From contig CAIWHI010000816.1 of assembly GCA_903912435.1 (NCBI GenBank), positions 1 to 6,702 of the forward strand: DNA of 6,702 nucleotides, read 5' to 3'. This document shows, piece by piece, positions 5,833-6,702 of this stretch (positions are counted from its first letter, which is position 1; each line of letters begins with the position of its first letter). The position numbers and the translations under genes are program-made. The notes under the pieces are model-generated. The model was not told where the DNA came from, did no database searches, and saw nothing but the letters and a program-made list of their open reading frames with translations. Source of the DNA: an uncultured Bacteroidota bacterium. GTDB lineage: Bacteria; Bacteroidota; Bacteroidia; Chitinophagales; Chitinophagaceae.

Positions 5833-6702
5833 ATGAAACAAAGTAAAACTATTGCTTTCTCCTCCGTTCTATTAAGCGCGGCGATACTAATTACCTCATT
5901 GGCCACTTCCTTCAGCACCGATGCACAATCACCCAATTGCCAATGGGGAAAACCCATTGATAATGGCAGTCCGGCTGGGAAATCGATAGCCCTGCATAAT
6001 TTCGGGAATGAATATATAACCGGCGTGTTCCGGACACCCTACATTGTATTTGGCCGAGATACCCTATTTAATCATGGCACTGGCAAACTCGATTATTATC
6101 TGGCTAAATACGACCATTTGGGCAATTTGATATGGGCTAAAAGTGCCGGTGGCAACCAGGACGAATACACCAATGGCATTGCCATAGACCCAACTGGCAA
6201 TATATATGTGGGAGGCAATTATAATACTTCAAAATTGGTATTGGGAAACGACACAATGGATTACCCAGGTAATTCCTTTTTGGTGAAATATGACTCGAGT
6301 GGCAATATGTTATGGGCAAGAACTTCAAAAGGAGAAGATATGCTTACCGGTGGAATAGCAACAGACAATGAAGGTAATGTATATATGACTGGCCAATACT
6401 TTACTGCCTACGTTATTTTTGGGAGGGATACCTTGTTTGATGGTTTTAACAGGGTATATAATATGTTTATTACTAAGTATAACCCCGATGGCAATGTGGT
6501 ATGGGCTAAAAGCAATAAAAATATTGGTGCTAGTGTAGCACCTACAAATATCAAAAGTTCTCCAGATGGCCACATCTATATTATCGGAAATTTTGACGGC
6601 GAAATTGTAATTTTTGACAATGACACCCTAAAAAAAGACATTATAATAGACCGGTTTGTTTTTCTACTGAAACTTGACAAGGATGGTAACGTAAACTGGA
6701 AC
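5833..6702 (+). CDS. Secreted SBBP/beta-propeller-repeat protein, 3' end missing
   Basis: The frame is open from the ATG at 5833 to the window edge, 290 codons with no stop. The product starts with a signal peptide (MKQSK, then a hydrophobic core F-S-S-V-L-L-S-A-A-I-L-I) with likely cleavage after T-D-A at residue 31. Four repeats follow, each with the pattern G-N-x-Y-V-x-G, then F-G-x-D-T-L, then F-L-x-K-Y-D-x-x-G-N-x-x-W-A-K. The repeat tryptophans fall at residues 101, 161, 224 and 289, with a related W at 38, a period of 60-65. FGRDTLF occurs twice, at 73-79 and 196-202. This is the SBBP-type beta-propeller pattern of exported Bacteroidota proteins, which often end in a type IX sorting domain; that end would lie outside the window. 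Extracellular or surface location is inferred; ligand and role are unknown. A consensus promoter lies directly upstream. Confidence 0.85.
   Translation, partial: MKQSKTIAFSSVLLSAAILITSLATSFSTDAQSPNCQWGKPIDNGSPAGKSIALHNFGNEYITGVFRTPYIVFGRDTLFNHGTGKLDYYLAKYDHLGNLIWAKSAGGNQDEYTNGIAIDPTGNIYVGGNYNTSKLVLGNDTMDYPGNSFLVKYDSSGNMLWARTSKGEDMLTGGIATDNEGNVYMTGQYFTAYVIFGRDTLFDGFNRVYNMFITKYNPDGNVVWAKSNKNIGASVAPTNIKSSPDGHIYIIGNFDGEIVIFDNDTLKKDIIIDRFVFLLKLDKDGNVNWN

Noticed and set aside
6137..6573. Two small minus-strand frames at 6137-6328 and 6325-6573
   Set aside because: They overlap the propeller gene antisense. The plus frame has clear repeats with regular tryptophan spacing, and the minus products show nothing recognisable.
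1..6702. Mobile element, CRISPR array, defence operon or tRNA/rRNA
   Set aside because: No transposase or integrase-like protein, terminal repeats, regularly spaced direct repeats or tRNA-like folds were visible on reading both strands.

Overview
The window looks like chromosomal DNA of a member of the Bacteroidota, probably in or near the Chitinophagales/Sphingobacteriales. Three things point there. The long first gene is a DUF4175-type membrane protein of the kind common in that phylum. The last gene is a secreted beta-propeller-repeat protein of a type usually exported by the phylum's type IX system. The best promoter reads TTTG-N19-TAATTTTG, the Bacteroidota housekeeping form rather than TTGACA/TATAAT. 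Start codons lack clear Shine-Dalgarno sequences, which also fits. The placement is inferred from content only.

Layout. Positions 2-3391 (+) hold most of a DUF4175-like gene whose 5' end lies outside the window: one visible membrane segment, a beta-rich periplasmic part, a long coiled coil, a Lys/Asp/Gly tandem-repeat tract, more helix, a Gly/Gln-rich linker and a helical C-terminus. A 215-base gap with a plausible promoter follows, then a 168-residue protein with a two-helix membrane hairpin (3607-4113, +). It converges on a small, extremely acidic protein of unknown function (4278-4682, -). The 164-base gap between them holds three consecutive inverted repeats. Next, also on the minus strand, is a secreted protein of unknown function (4863-5498, possibly from 5573), tentatively DUF5041-like. 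It is divergent from the last gene (5833 to the right edge, +), a signal-peptide-bearing SBBP/beta-propeller protein cut off by the window end. The divergent spacer carries one excellent promoter on the plus strand and a good -7 box on the minus strand.

How the genes relate. They look like separate transcription units rather than one pathway: orientations alternate, gaps exceed 150 bases and no genes overlap. Four of the five products carry a signal peptide or membrane segments, so the region leans towards the cell envelope. I see no RNA gene, insertion sequence, CRISPR array, phage gene or recognisable defence operon. I do not see convincing evidence of a new multi-gene system. The most unusual items are the repeat tract inside the DUF4175 gene, the structured convergent spacer and the Arg-free acidic protein.
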